Assembly (NCBI RefSeq): GCF_003576645.1
Contig: NC_044916.1
Coordinates: forward strand, 16,409,587-16,473,586
Length of the DNA stretch: 64,000 nucleotides
DNA from: Ipomoea triloba
Taxonomy: Eukaryota > Streptophyta > Magnoliopsida > Solanales > Convolvulaceae
Direction of reading: 5' to 3'
Below, in pieces: positions 11,827 through 23,099 of the stretch. The notes beneath the pieces are model-generated. The model was not told the origin of the DNA. It ran no database searches and was given only the letters and a program-made list of their open reading frames with translations. Position numbers and translations under genes: made by a program. The first letter of the stretch is position 1, and each line of letters starts with the position of its first letter.

Positions 11827-12393
11827 CTATCTCGCATATACCCATGGGTCGAGGTAATCATGCTCACCTAACATATGAAAACACCCAACAAGTCCAAACA
11901 ATGTTTGAACTTTGCCAGTGGTAACTGCCTTTGTCAACATGTTTGCTGCATTCACATTTGTATGAATTTTCTGATACAAAATCTCACCAGAAGCAACCAA
12001 CTCTCTAACCTTATGAAACCTTACATCAATATGCTTGGTTATGGTATGGTATACTTGATTTTTAGCTAAAAAGATGGTACTTTGACTATCACAATGTAAC
12101 TGAACTCCACGTTGCTCAATACCCAATTCCTTAATCAAACCTGAAAGCCATTTAGCTACTTCAGTTACATCCATGTATTCTGCCTCAGTTGTAAACAAAG
12201 CTACAACATATTGAACTAATGACCTCCAATAAACAAGACCACCACCAAGAGTAAATACATACCTTGTTATAAAATGTTTGTTATCCATATCGCCAGCATA
12301 ATCATCATCTACATGTCCTATGATTATAGGTTCACTCTGTTGACTTCCAAATACAATACCATGATAGTGCCCCTTAAGTACTAGAGAATCCAT
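11827..12393 (-). pseudogene. Tork-type Copia RNase H fragment
   Basis: The 188-codon frame shows the Copia RNase H pattern: HVDDDYAGDMDNKHFITRYV near residue 27, TTEAEYMDVTEVAKW near 70, HCDSQSTIFLAKN near 100 and HIDVRFHKVRELV near 122. The catalytic residues D, E and D are visible, but the usual SDSDYAGD has become VDDDYAGD. It continues the RT fragment on the right, with stops between them. Confidence 0.8.
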
Positions 12394-12417
12394 TTAACTT
12401 CTTCCCAATGTTTCTTC

Positions 12418-13399
12418 CCAAGTTTAGACATGTAGTTACTAACTTGGCTAACAACATGAGCAAAATCATGTCGATTACAAACCAAGACATACATTAAACA
12501 ACCAATTGCACTAACATAAGGAACCTTTGTAATATCTTCAATCTCATTAACTGTTTAGGGACATTAACTAGATGTGAGCTTAAAATGATTAGCCAAAAGA
12601 GTGCTAACCAATTTAGACTTACCCATCACATACTTGTCAAGGACATTCTAAATATAACTCTGTTGAGTTATCCATAACTTCCTTGCACTTCTATCCCTCA
12701 AATTTCTATGCTAGGAATTTTATGTGCAACTCTTAAGTCTTTCATATCAAATTGCAAACTCAACAAAGGTTTCAATGCACTAATATCATTCATACTCTTA
12801 GAAGCAATCAATATACCATCCACATATAGTAACAGAAAAATAAAAGAACCATCACTAAGGCTCTTAACATAGACACGACAATCATAGTCACAACTTGTGT
12901 AGGCAATTTGAATCATGTAAGAATCAAACTGCTTATACCACTGTTGTGGAGCCTGTTTTAGCCCATACAATAACCTCTTAAGCCTACAAACCATATGTTC
13001 ACCACCGGGTTTAACAAACCCTTCAGGTTCATTCATAAAAATTTGTTTATCTAGATCACCATGTAAAAAAACAGTCTTCACATCCATCTACTTCAAATGC
13101 AAATTCCAAATAGCTACCAAAGCAAGTACTAACCGTAACCTGATAGAAGTATGTCTAACAACAGGAGAGAAAACCTCATCATAATATATCATCCTTATGT
13201 TTTGAACACCCCTTAGTAACAAACTGAGCTTGGAATCCCCCACCCCCACACACACACACACTTTTTTTTTTATACTAGTGGTTTTTTTTTTCAATAGACC
13301 CCACTTACATCGTATAGCCTTATTGCATTGAGGAAGTTTTGGTTTCTCCCAAGTATGATTCTGATGTAAAGACTCCATCTCCTCAATCATACCTGCCAT
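12418..13399 (-). pseudogene. Tork-type Copia reverse transcriptase fragment
   Basis: Frames 13088-13399 and 12698-13087 carry the N-terminal and central RT: YYDEVFSPVVRHTSIRL, then [40 protein letters not shown] and LLLYVDGILIASKSMND. The active-site YVDD is YVDG here, so a catalytic aspartate is lost. A CA/GT dinucleotide run near 13250 adds a stretch of VCVCVGVG. The region to 12418 is broken by stops. Confidence 0.8.
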
Positions 13400-13769
13400 C
13401 CATTTATCTTTCTTTTGACTAGAAATATCCTCTTGTAAGGTAACTTAGTCATTATTAGTAACAAAAATGCAAAAGAGACCATATCCTCAAACCCATACCT
13501 GCTAGGTGGTTTGACATTGGTGCGTCTCGAACTATCTCTAGCGAACTAATAATCCTGTAAATTCTTTGAACTCGAACTTGCTGCAGATGTGGAATCTGCA
13601 ACTTCTTGAGTCTCAATTGTAGGTGGATTATCTACTCTCTCATTCAAAGGAACCCAATCTATATCCACTTCTATTTTGCTAGAACCATTAACTAGTGCGT
13701 CTTCTTTCTTCAATTGAAGCATGGAATACTAATCAAACACTACATCTCTACTAATCACCACCTTCTTGG

Positions 13770-14563
13770 TTACAAGATCCCAAAACTTGTATCATTTACG
13801 CCTTTCTTGAATCCCAGAAAGATGCACTTCTTTGACTTGGAATCTAATTTTGATATCTCATAACTTGGAACAAGAACATAGCTAGGACAACCAAAAACTC
13901 GTAAGTGATTAAAACTCACAAGATTACCTGACCAAACCTCCTTAGGAATCTTGTCACCAAGTGATGTTTGTGGTGATCTATTGATCAAATAACAAGTTGT
14001 GTTCACTACTTCCATTCAAAAACACTTAGAGAGCCCAACATTCAATCTAAAACACCTTGCTCTCTCAGCAATGGTTTTATTAAGTCACTCAGCAACACCA
14101 TTTTTGTTGTGGTGTCTTACGTATTGTATAGTGCCTTTGAATTCCATGCTCTGCATAGAATTTATGAATTCTTTGTCATTATATTCTGTCCCATTGTCAA
14201 ACCTCAAGTACTTAATTAATTTTTCAACAATTTGGTTCTTAATAATTTTTCAACAGTCTAGTTCTCAACCTTACCCTTCCATAACTTGAATTTTTCAAAA
14301 ACTTTAGATTTCTATTTCAAGAAATACACCCAAACTTTCATAGAGAAATCACCAGTAAACGTAACATAATATCGAAAGCTACCCATCGGAGGTTCTCTGG
14401 TAAGTCCCCAAACATCAGACAAATGGATTCTAGACTGTTTTCCAAGGACACATAACTCATAGAAATCTAGCTTATAACATTTAACTCCTTTTAACATATT
14501 CCTTTTGTGTAGTTCAGACAAATCACGTTCACCAAGGTGACCCAATGCAAACGTAAATGCCAC
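13770..14563 (-). pseudogene. Tork-type Copia integrase fragment
   Basis: 14312-14563 encodes the GAG-pre-integrase zinc region (LGHLGERDLSELHKRNMLKG) followed by the integrase N-terminus (HLSDVWGLTREPPMGSFRYY, VTFTGDFSMKVWVYFLK); the usual catalytic D of VTFIDDFSRK is altered to G. 13770-14015 encodes the later part (EVVNTTCYLINRSPQTSLGD, KIPKEVWSG, LRVFGCPSYV). Frameshifts separate the two. Confidence 0.75.
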
Positions 14564-14569
14564 AACCTA

Positions 14570-15411
14570 GTAGTATCATCACTGTACTAGACTCAACTGA
14601 ATGTGCTCCACCTACAATAGTACTGCCCAACAACCTATAAATGTTCCTTGTCTTTTTCCCTTTCATCACAGTTAGAGCAACCCTTACTGATTTAATGGTT
14701 TTTCTATCACTTTAAAATCTATGAATAAAACCATTGGTGTGCAAACTACCAAGATAGGAGCATCCCGAGTTCAGAATCCAAGCATCTAACAACTAACTCG
14801 ATGAAACTGCTATAATATCACCTTTACTATCATTTGAGTTATTAGCTTGTACCACGCTTGTAGCTTCTTGCTGTTTCTTCAACTTTGGACAGTCTCTTTT
14901 CATGTGCCCAAACTCCTTGTACTTGTAGCGCCAAATTTTCTTGCCTTTTTGGACTTAGACCTAGAGTCTCTCTTCCCAAAGTTATCATTCCCTTGCTTCC
15001 TTGCACGATCTTGACTCTCCTTAATTAGCATACAAACTATCACCAACAGAGCCCTCCCTGCATTATACTTATGCTGATTATGACCCAACATAACTGCGGA
15101 GATCTCATTGAATTTAATCGTGACTTTCCCGCATGTAAGAGTAGTCACCAGATGCTCAAAGAAAGAGATAGTGAACATAGCAAGATCATCGCCTTGTCTC
15201 CATCTTTAATCTTGACATCAAGCCTGACCAAATATGAGATTATCTGGCTGAAAACATTAATATGCTACACCGAGTCTGAAGCCTCCTACATCTTTAAGCT
15301 CGTGAAACCTCTAATTTAAATACAATTTATTCGTCAGGAATTTTTCATGAACTGACATTCTAATTTTTTCCAAATTTCTTTTGGAGTTGTCAATGTCAAA
15401 ACGTGATAAAC
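14570..15411 (-). pseudogene. Tork-type Copia gag (right part interrupted by the Sirevirus)
   Basis: The frame at 14900-15178 and neighbouring frames read as gag: a run of KRDSRSKSKK basic residues and a zinc-knuckle relic (YKYKEFGHMKRDCPKLKK) whose first cysteines are lost. The gag N-terminal part reads across the Sirevirus: 27573-27650 gives EDLKDRVA, stop, TIRLCLADRVVYHVL, matching the DARAASTIRLCLAD-type motif of Tnt1-like gag. Sequence left of 14900 is too broken for domain calls. Confidence 0.65.
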
Positions 15412-16673
15412 TGTTGGTCCCAAGGGGATGGGGTACAAGTCTAGAGAGGGGGGGGGGTGAATAGACTTGTATAAGATTTTGCAAATCTTTTTCGACTTCT
15501 CGTGTGTATTGGACTTAGGATGTTTAGGTCCGATACCTCACAAGATGAAGACAAAGTTTTATGCGCAGCGGAAAGGTTATCCCCTTTTAGTTAGCACGAG
15601 TTTGAGTTAGTTCGAGAGGTGCGGTTAAATACAGTGCAGTTCGAGAGTTAGATAGCGAGAGATAAAAGCAGAAAGTAAATGCGAGAGAGATTTTTAAGTG
15701 GTTCGGCCAACCCGCCTACATCCACTCTTCTTCCAGAAACTCCCTGGAAGGATTGCACTAAAACTTCCCTTTTTAGTACAATATCGAGCGCTTGAGCTTT
15801 GATCACGAAGCCCGCCTCAAGCCTCAGGTTTTTCGCCCCGCTTCTTGTTACTCCACCTATCGAACACTTGAGCTTTGATCACCAAGCCCGCCTCAAGCCT
15901 CAGGATCTTCACAAGACAGCTCCTAGGTTACTCCGCCTCTCCTCAGGTTTTTCTCCCCGCTTCCAGTTACTCCACCTCTCGAGCACTTGAGCTTTGATCA
16001 CCAAGCCCGCCTCAAGCCTCAGGATCTTCACTAGACAGCTGCCAGGTTACTCCGCCTCTTCTTGCTTAATCCAAAGCAAGGACCTTTGGTTGTCACAGTT
16101 GAGTGTAACAAGCTCCAATCTGACCAAAAGCTATCGTTGAATCAACTTCGATGTAGAGCTGCTTCGGTCACCTTCTAGATGTGTAGCAGTTTAAGCTTTG
16201 TAACTCTCTCAAACACTAAGNGACCGTCATTCAGCCTTTTGGAGAAATGTCAGTTTATCGAGACCAAGATTGATGTCTCGATTGTTTGATGTCTTGATCC
16301 CCATGTATCGAGAGATCTATCTCTCGAACTCTGCTTATGTCTCGAACTGGGTTGTTGTATCGAGAGGTCCTACCTCTCGAACTATGCTTATGTCTCGAGA
16401 CTTAGTTGATGTCTCGCAGACCCTTATTCCTGCAGTTTGTTGTCCCGTGCCTTCTTCTGATCTATCTATAGGATTACAACACGAGACTTTCTAAGATGTT
16501 CACACAAGTTTACCTTAAGCTTAAATATTTTCCGAGTTGAGCTCAAGTTACCCGGTTGTATTTTCGCTCTTAGTTTACTTGTCGAACTTACATTGATTCC
16601 TATCTTTCAAGACTTAGGGGATTCTAAAGTACATTTTGGTATCATCAAAACCTAATACATTACTTTCCTAACA
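15412..16673 (-). repeat. 3' LTR of the Sirevirus, with an assembly gap
   Basis: 1262 bp compared with 1785 bp for the other LTR. A single N at 16221 follows AACACTAAG; the other LTR has about 523 bp more at exactly that place (from ATGTGTTCTC to CATGCTTCCT). The shortening is therefore a gap of under-represented size, not a biological deletion. Confidence 0.9.
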
Positions 16674-16695
16674 ATTTCCCTCTTTTTGATGATGC
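16674..16695 (-). other. Polypurine tract of the Sirevirus
   Basis: On the minus strand CATCAAAAAGAGGGAAAT lies immediately before the 3' LTR start TGTTAGG. The same tract precedes the LTR of the second copy at 53371-53392. Confidence 0.75.
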
Positions 16696-16957
16696 CAACA
16701 CTTATACTTACTTGTATGCCTGATTAGCAAGAGAAGATCATTGATTTTATTTTCAGCGCATACGGTAAGTTTGACAAGCGAGCTAATCTGCTAAAGCATG
16801 AAGTAAGAACTCACGCAACACCCCAGCAAAAGATATATATATATTAACATAACGGGAATGTTTTACAAGACTTTAGCAGAAAATATAAAATAGAAGAAGG
16901 CAAAAGAGATCAAGAACAATCAGAGATGATCAAGAAAGAGTTATGGACTACGAGAGC

Positions 16958-18916
16958 TTACTTCTTGTTTGCTAGAATCTTCTTGTTGATTGCTTCTCGT
17001 GTCTTGATGGGGTTTCTTGTGTCTACCAAGCTCAGATAGTCATCTGTGACATGGAAGAATAGATAGTTTCTGAAAGCCTCCCCAACAAATTCACCTTTAA
17101 TTACTTCATTCTTCCACCAGTAGATACATTCTTCTGGAGACATGTTGCTATGAAGAGACATTCCAACATATTTCACCAGATTGAAGATCTGATGGACGAG
17201 ACTTTGCTCAGTGTCTTCTCTATTTCCGAACTTGAAGGCGATCATCTTTTGTTCATCTTTTCTTTCTTTCTCTGTTTGTTGTTCTTGCCTTTTCCTTTTT
17301 CTTTCTCTGTCTTCTTCTCTTCGCTTCTCTAATTCTTTTGTGCGCTGAACCCTTAGATCCTCCTTCCTCTTGGCTTCCTCCACTGCCTTGCTTATTGTCT
17401 TTGGGACTTTTGGAGGAGGTCCAGCTGGTTCACTTGCTGTCCTTTTCTTCTTGCTGATTGTTGATGTCCTTTCCTGAGTATTTTCCTCCTTGGTGGCATC
17501 ATCTGTGCGGGAAAGAAGGGTGGACATGCCTTCGAAGAATGCTTGAAGTTGGGCAGGTACTTGGTTCGACAGATCATCGAGTAGTGCTTTGATTATGTCC
17601 TGTCGAAGCTCACTAGAGTATTGGAAGGCTCGAAGCTCTGCTCGTATCTCAGCTAATTCAGCTCTCGCACTTGCAGCCTCTGCTCGAGCTACAGCAGCTT
17701 CATCTGCAGCTTTCCGTGCTGCATCCTCAGCCCATACTGCCTGTTCGAGAAGTTCTGCATGACGGCCTTGGGACTCACTTGTGCCAGCAGCAGGCATTGC
17801 AGCATTGCGGACAACAGCGAGTATCCTCTCGAGCTGAGCCATCTTCTGAGATTGATCAGCCATGAATTGACGCACTTCGCCAATGAAGGCTTCTTCGGCC
17901 TGTTGATCATAGTCAGAAGTAGAATAAGAGAAGTGAGAAGTACCTTTTATCGGAGGGGACTTGGGTGCTTCCAGATTTCCACCAATAACTTGCAGTTGCG
18001 AGTCCACCTCTCGATTGAGTGTCTGAGGGGTCGCAGGGACACTGGGTTCAGAGCGTGAAGGTAGCTCCCGGTTTCCACCTGAGGGATGGATCACTTCTTG
18101 CTCTTCACCTCTCGAAACTGGAGCCTCAGCTTCAGCGACTGTTGAGATTGGATCAGCCAGGGAGGGTTCTTCGTTATTGGACGCTTCCCGGTTTCCATCC
18201 AATAGAAGTTCCCCCTCAGCGTCACCTCTCAAACCAGTGCTGGGAACTTGGTCATCTGCTGGTGGGGTTGGAGACGATGAGTCGATAGGTGCTTCCCTGT
18301 TTCCACCTTCGATGGTCGCATCGTCCTCCTCAGTACCTCTCGAACTAGCAGGACTTGGGACATTTTGCTCTCGTTGCTCATCAGATTGCACCTCAGCTTG
18401 CTCAGGTGAGTCAGGAATCACTATGGTTTCAGGAGCAGCTGGTGCACTCCATCTTTCTCTTTCCGTATCGATGGGAAAACCTGGGAGTTGGAGCAACGGT
18501 ATTTCACCCTCTCGAATTGTCTGTGCTTCATCGGTGTCATTCGAGGGTGTGGACTCAAGTGCTGGCAGCAGTATGACTGAGCTGGGTGCCACCTCAAGTG
18601 CTTCAGAGGTCTCGGATTCACCTCTCGAAGATGCTACCTGTTCGTCCAGAGCAGAGAAATTTAATTGGGACAAGGGGATTGCGGCTGTTGGTATTGGATT
18701 CTCAGAATCATCTCGAGCAATCCCAGAGGTCTCTCCTGGACCTCTCGTATCCTCTACTTGATGTCCCAAGGATAATGCAGTGGCGAGCCTGATATCTTCT
18801 TGAAATTGAGCTTCTAATTCAGGATCCACTACAGGCTCGGCTTCAGCTTCTTGCGCATCAACAGCTATGCCCTTTCCCTTGTCAGATTGACCAAGATTTC
18901 TCCTGGTTACGTGCAT
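16958..18916 (-). CDS. Extra Sirevirus ORF downstream of pol, 652 aa, function unknown
   Basis: The frame is uninterrupted from MHVTRRNLGQSDKGKG to NKKILANKK. Residues about 1-340 are acidic, Ser/Pro-rich and low complexity, with four to five GGNREAP or DGNREAS-like repeats (near residues 205, 238, 282, 318). About 345-430 is an Ala/Glu-rich coiled coil (AEDAARKAADEAAVARAEAA). About 500-565 is a Lys/Arg/Glu-rich helix (EKRREEDRERKRKRQEQQ). The C-terminal 85 residues look folded (MSPEECIYWWKNEVIKGEFV). I see no signal peptide or membrane segment, so the env-like label used for some Sirevirus third ORFs is not supported. It lies between pol and the 3' LTR on the same strand. A second copy at 53641-55137 keeps the same frame apart from two nonsense changes. 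I do not recognise a function. Confidence 0.75.
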   Translation of the reverse strand: MHVTRRNLGQSDKGKGIAVDAQEAEAEPVVDPELEAQFQEDIRLATALSLGHQVEDTRGPGETSGIARDDSENPIPTAAIPLSQLNFSALDEQVASSRGESETSEALEVAPSSVILLPALESTPSNDTDEAQTIREGEIPLLQLPGFPIDTERERWSAPAAPETIVIPDSPEQAEVQSDEQREQNVPSPASSRGTEEDDATIEGGNREAPIDSSSPTPPADDQVPSTGLRGDAEGELLLDGNREASNNEEPSLADPISTVAEAEAPVSRGEEQEVIHPSGGNRELPSRSEPSVPATPQTLNREVDSQLQVIGGNLEAPKSPPIKGTSHFSYSTSDYDQQAEEAFIGEVRQFMADQSQKMAQLERILAVVRNAAMPAAGTSESQGRHAELLEQAVWAEDAARKAADEAAVARAEAASARAELAEIRAELRAFQYSSELRQDIIKALLDDLSNQVPAQLQAFFEGMSTLLSRTDDATKEENTQERTSTISKKKRTASEPAGPPPKVPKTISKAVEEAKRKEDLRVQRTKELEKRREEDRERKRKRQEQQTEKERKDEQKMIAFKFGNREDTEQSLVHQIFNLVKYVGMSLHSNMSPEECIYWWKNEVIKGEFVGEAFRNYLFFHVTDDYLSLVDTRNPIKTREAINKKILANKK

Positions 18917-19819
18917 CTCATGGTAAGGAAGAAGAATTTGGCTTTTATTGAGTAGTACAGTGTTTTGGAGGGAATGTGTACAGTGTTTAGGATTTGGGGG
19001 TTTTGGGTATTCGGTTTGAGCTTGAATCCGGGTAAGGAAGAAGAATTTGGCTTTTATATCATGTGGATTCGGGTTGGATATATGGGTAGGGTTGAGAGCT
19101 TGACCCGAAACAGAGATCCCGGTTAATTTAAAAGAATTTAAAGGTCAGAAATACCCTTTATAACGGTTATGTATGTAAGATATGGTAAGGGTATTTTGGT
19201 AATATATAATACGGTTTTGGATAGTGGGATATAAAGAGATGATATTTATATAAGCCTGCTCCCACTTATCAAGATAATGCCTTTAAGAGCGGAAAACCGT
19301 CATTAACCGAAGACTACGTGGCTAACATTAATGCCCAAAGTTAGCCATTCCACATATATCCGTTGAGCTCATTAGTTTTACCTCTCGAAGGTAAACTCTC
19401 GATTTTGCTAGTTTAAGGATCTTCCCCCTGAGTGATTGATCCCTAAACCTCCTTATTCCTCCATCTAAGCATTCTTGTGGTTAAGGATCTTCCCCCTGAG
19501 TGATCGATCCCTAACCCTCCTTATTCCTCCATTTAGAGCTACGTAGATAGTCAGTTTGATATCTTTCGAAGTGATCTCTCGAACTACCCTTCTTCGAGAC
19601 ATAACACAGATTGCGATACGGAGACAAGATTGATTCATCAAAAGATATCACTTGGAACATTTCCTTAAGTTCATTTAGTGATTTTCGAAAACATTACATA
19701 TGAATCAATATCCTAATAGATTCCATAGAAACTTTTGTTTGGCCTTGGATAGCCTAATAGGAATCTATCGTTAGAACAGGTACTAGCCATCTAAAGTCCT
19801 ATTTTTCCTAATAACAGAA
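18917..19819 (-). other. Non-coding interval between the two extra Sirevirus ORFs
   Basis: No convincing ORF. A block of about 70 bp containing AAGGATCTTCCCCCTGAGTG is repeated in tandem near 19410-19545 with a few differences. TCTCGA motifs like those in the LTR recur near 19385, 19575 and 19590. Confidence 0.5.
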
Positions 19820-20317
19820 CTAGAGGTGGCTACTCCCCTTCTTGTTCTTCTCTCTGCTGCTGCCTTCCTCACAGGCTTCATCTCCCTTTCCCTTGGTTCT
19901 CCATTTGGTTGAGGGAGGTCCTTTTCCAGAATGTGCAGCGGTAGGAGTCCCACTTGTGCAAGACTCTCCTCCTGACTCCAGTATCCCATCGTTGTGGATC
20001 TCCTCGCATTTAGGGATCCATTCACCTTGGATGGGAATAGGATGCTTGCTTGGATTATCAGGAAGATCTGTAATCTGTTCACCCTTCGTTGATTCTGGAT
20101 AGTTTTCTCCTTGAATCTGTTCACCCTTCGTTGATTCTGGATAGTTTTCTCCTTGAAAGTGTTCACCCTTCGTTGATTCTGGATAGTTTTCTCCTTGAAA
20201 GTCTTTGGACTTCGTTGCTGATTGATAGTTTTCTCCTTGAAAGTCTTTGGACTTCGTTGCTGATTTTCTCCCTCTATACCAGAACGGTACATCGTCTTTT
20301 CCTTTCTTCTTCTCCAT
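19820..20317 (-). CDS. Small Sirevirus ORF with a 14-residue repeat
   Basis: The 165-codon frame (MEKKKGKDDVPFWYRGRK at the start) contains consecutive 14-residue units of the kind GENYPESTKGEQIQ between about residues 20 and 95, then a Gly/Ser/Lys-rich tail. A second overlapping frame (19783-20334) is equally long, so the choice of frame is uncertain; I chose this one because its composition is less arginine/threonine-skewed. The repeats are exactly 42 bp apart (20076, 20118, 20160 and so on) and show the same graded junctions as other 42-bp repeats here, so copy number may be an assembly artefact. Function unknown. Confidence 0.35.
   Translation of the reverse strand: MEKKKGKDDVPFWYRGRKSATKSKDFQGENYQSATKSKDFQGENYPESTKGEHFQGENYPESTKGEQIQGENYPESTKGEQITDLPDNPSKHPIPIQGEWIPKCEEIHNDGILESGGESCTSGTPTAAHSGKGPPSTKWRTKGKGDEACEEGSSREKNKKGSSHL
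20070..20260. repeat. 42-bp tandem repeats within the small Sirevirus ORF
   Basis: TAGTTTTCTCCTTGAA recurs at 20100, 20142, 20184 and 20226, always 42 bp apart. The flanks change stepwise from the left context (TCTGTTCACCC) to the right context (GTCTTTGGAC). Confidence 0.85.
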
Positions 20318-20516
20318 GAAAAAGTCGATGACATAAACTGATGAGAAAACCCTTCTATTTATAGCCCAAAAAGGTTACCACTGTTGAGTCACGGGATGCC
20401 ATATGAATGACCATTCAATGCTGTGTAACTCCAAGGCTGCCATAAAGTTGATGAAACCGCCCCTCACATGCGAAACAGTTCATGGCACTAAATACAAGAA
20501 GATAAGATTTGATCAT

Positions 20517-23099
20517 TCATCCCAATTCTATCATTCCCAATTCTAACCTTAGTTGAGATAATCTATTTTCACATAACGCTTTTGTGAAAATATCTGCTAG
20601 TTGCTCCTCCGTTGCAACGTATTCCAAAGTTATATCCTTTTTCTCAACATGGTCTCGGATGAAGTGATACTTTATATCAATGTGTTTTGTTCTTGAATGT
20701 AACACTGGATTCTGATTGATAGCTATAGCACTTGTGTTGTCACACATGATCTTAACCTCTTTACATTCAACACCATAATCCAGTAGTTGTTGCTTCATCC
20801 ATAAAACCTGAGCACAGCAACTTCCAGCTGCTACATATTCTGCCTCAGCGGTGCTTGTAGCTATCGAATGCTGTTTCTTGCTAAACCATGAGACAAGTCT
20901 TCCACCTAGAAACTGACATGTCCCTGATGTGCTCTTTCGATTTATTTTACAACCGGCAAAGTCCGCATCTGAATAACCCATAAGTTCGAAAGATCCACCT
21001 CTCGAATACCAAAGTCCAACACTTTGCGTACCTTTGAGATATCTAAGGATCTTTTTAGATGCATTTAAGTGACTTTCCTTAGGACTTGCCTGAAATCTAG
21101 CACATACACCTAATGCAAAGGATATATCTGGTCTACTAGCAGTTAAATAAAGAAGAGATCCGATGATACCTCGATATTTAGTTTGATCGACCTCTCGACC
21201 TTCACTGTCGACATCGATACGTAGAGAGGTTCCCATGGGTACTTTGACTGAGGATTTCCCTTCTATGTTGTATTTTCTGAGCAGATCCTTGGTGTATTTC
21301 TCCTGATTGATGAAGATACCTTTCTTAAGCTGTCTCACTTGTAATCCAAGGAAGTAGTTGAGTTCTCCCATCATGCTCATCTCGAACTTCCCTTTCATCA
21401 ACCTGGAGAACTTCTCGCACAAGTCTGAATTGGTGCTTCCAAAAATGATATCGTCCACATAGATTTGCACCAATAGAGTGTGATCCTCATCCTTAATTCT
21501 AAACAATGTTTTGTCCACTAGGCCTTTGGTGAACCCACACTGAAGTAGAAAAGAGGATAAGGTGTCATACCAAGCTCTCGGAGCTTGTTTTAAGCCGTAA
21601 AGTGCCTTCTTCAACTTGTATACTTTGTCAGCTCCCACGTCCTTCAAGAAACCCGGAGGTTGTTCAACGTACACCTCTTCTTCGAGAAGTCCGTTCAGAA
21701 AAGCGCTCTTGACATCCATTTGATATACTTTAAAGTCTTTGAAGGCGGCATATGCGAGAAAGATGCGTATTGCTTCGAGACGTGCCACTGGAGTGAAGGT
21801 TTCATCAAAATCTATTCCTTCCTCCTGACAATAGCCTTTGGCAACAAGTCTGGCCTTGTTCCTAACAATAACTCCATCCTCATTCATCTTGTTTCTGAAA
21901 ACCCACTTTGTACCAATGACATTCTGATGATGAGGTCTCGAAACTAGTTCCCAAACATCGTTCCGTTCAAACTGATGAAGTTCCTCTTGCATGGCTTGCA
22001 CCCAATCTGGATCACATAGAGCCTCATCGATCACCTTAGGCTCAATTTGCGATAGAAAGCAAGAAAACATGCTTTCTCTGTATGCTGATCTGGTCCGAAC
22101 TCTGTCACGTACATCTCCAATCACTTGATCAGCAGGGTGACTTCTCAGCCATCTTAGGTCGGGTTGTGGCTCCTCAGTTGACACTTCCGTTGAAGGTTGA
22201 GATGTGGGTTGAGCATCTATGATCTGGATCGGATAACCTGAGTTAGGAGCTTTCTCCTTGGTAGGCTCTTCATCATCTGATTCTGACGGGAGTTCCGCTA
22301 CGTCTCGAACTATCGGTTTCTTCCCATCGAGAGGTGAGTCTAATCTCTCGATTGACTCCGACTGATCTTCCTCAGCTGCTTCCATTGACTTTGATGGTTG
22401 ATCTGTTGATGCTCTATCATCAAAAGAGACATGTATGGATTCTTCAACCACCAACCTTCGCTTGTTGAAGACTCTGAAAGCTTTACTAGATGATGAGTAT
22501 CCCAGAAATACTCCATCATCTGCCTTTTCATCAAAAGTTCTTAGCTGAGTCTTCCCATTGTTGTGGACATAGCATTTGCACCCGAATGTGTGGAAGTAGC
22601 TTACATTCGGTTTCCTTCCATTCCATAACTCATATGGAGTCTTTCCAACTCCTTTCACGATCAAGGACCGATTTTGGGTATAGCACGCTGTGTTGATTGC
22701 TTCTGCCCAAAATCCTTGAGGTATGTTAGCTTGCGAAAGCATGGTCCTTGCGGCTTCCTTGAGAGTTCTGTTCCTTCTTTCAGCAACTCCGTTCTGTTGA
22801 GGCGTTCGAGCAGCTGACAACTGATGATGAATACCGTTTTCGTTGCAGTAGCTCTCGATAACTTGATTAACGAACTCTCCACCTTGATCTGATCGAATCT
22901 TTAGTATCGAGACATCCTTTTCAATTTGAACCTGCTTCAGAAGGTTTGATAAGACAACTTTTGTCTCGCTTTTCTTGGTTAAGAACACGGTCCAGGTGAA
23001 TCTTGTGTAGTCATCTACTACCACAAGAGTGTACTTTCTTCCTCTCATGCTGGGTGGGTCTACTGGGCCAAATAAGTCCATATGGAGAAGACTTAGTGG
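20517..23099 (-). CDS. Sirevirus pol: integrase, reverse transcriptase and RNase H
   Basis: The uninterrupted part reads [20 protein letters not shown] onward for 854 codons. Integrase: D in HMDLFGP, D in [10 protein letters not shown] (near residue 62), E in [19 protein letters not shown] (near 100), a full D,D,E set. Integrase C-terminus: [18 protein letters not shown] (near 187). [53 protein letters not shown] with intact YVDD. RNase [54 protein letters not shown]. All catalytic motifs look intact. The same frame continues upstream into the protease ORF, separated only by a TGA at 23100-23102, so the ATG at 23079-23081 is probably not the original start. Confidence 0.9.
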   Translation of the reverse strand, partial: PLSLLHMDLFGPVDPPSMRGRKYTLVVVDDYTRFTWTVFLTKKSETKVVLSNLLKQVQIEKDVSILKIRSDQGGEFVNQVIESYCNENGIHHQLSAARTPQQNGVAERRNRTLKEAARTMLSQANIPQGFWAEAINTACYTQNRSLIVKGVGKTPYELWNGRKPNVSYFHTFGCKCYVHNNGKTQLRTFDEKADDGVFLGYSSSSKAFRVFNKRRLVVEESIHVSFDDRASTDQPSKSMEAAEEDQSESIERLDSPLDGKKPIVRDVAELPSESDDEEPTKEKAPNSGYPIQIIDAQPTSQPSTEVSTEEPQPDLRWLRSHPADQVIGDVRDRVRTRSAYRESMFSCFLSQIEPKVIDEALCDPDWVQAMQEELHQFERNDVWELVSRPHHQNVIGTKWVFRNKMNEDGVIVRNKARLVAKGYCQEEGIDFDETFTPVARLEAIRIFLAYAAFKDFKVYQMDVKSAFLNGLLEEEVYVEQPPGFLKDVGADKVYKLKKALYGLKQAPRAWYDTLSSFLLQCGFTKGLVDKTLFRIKDEDHTLLVQIYVDDIIFGSTNSDLCEKFSRLMKGKFEMSMMGELNYFLGLQVRQLKKGIFINQEKYTKDLLRKYNIEGKSSVKVPMGTSLRIDVDSEGREVDQTKYRGIIGSLLYLTASRPDISFALGVCARFQASPKESHLNASKKILRYLKGTQSVGLWYSRGGSFELMGYSDADFAGCKINRKSTSGTCQFLGGRLVSWFSKKQHSIATSTAEAEYVAAGSCCAQVLWMKQQLLDYGVECKEVKIMCDNTSAIAINQNPVLHSRTKHIDIKYHFIRDHVEKKDITLEYVATEEQLADIFTKALCENRLSQLRLELGMIELG

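Noticed and set aside
15412..16673. Short LTR variant created by deletion
   Set aside because: The size difference coincides with an N at 16221, so it is an assembly gap.
18177..18761. 194-codon plus-strand frame
   Set aside because: It is the antisense shadow of the 652-codon Sirevirus ORF; its Ser-rich composition mirrors the Glu/Ala-rich sense strand.
16958..18916. Env-like glycoprotein label for the extra Sirevirus ORF
   Set aside because: I see no signal peptide or transmembrane stretch; only coiled coils and charged low-complexity sequence.
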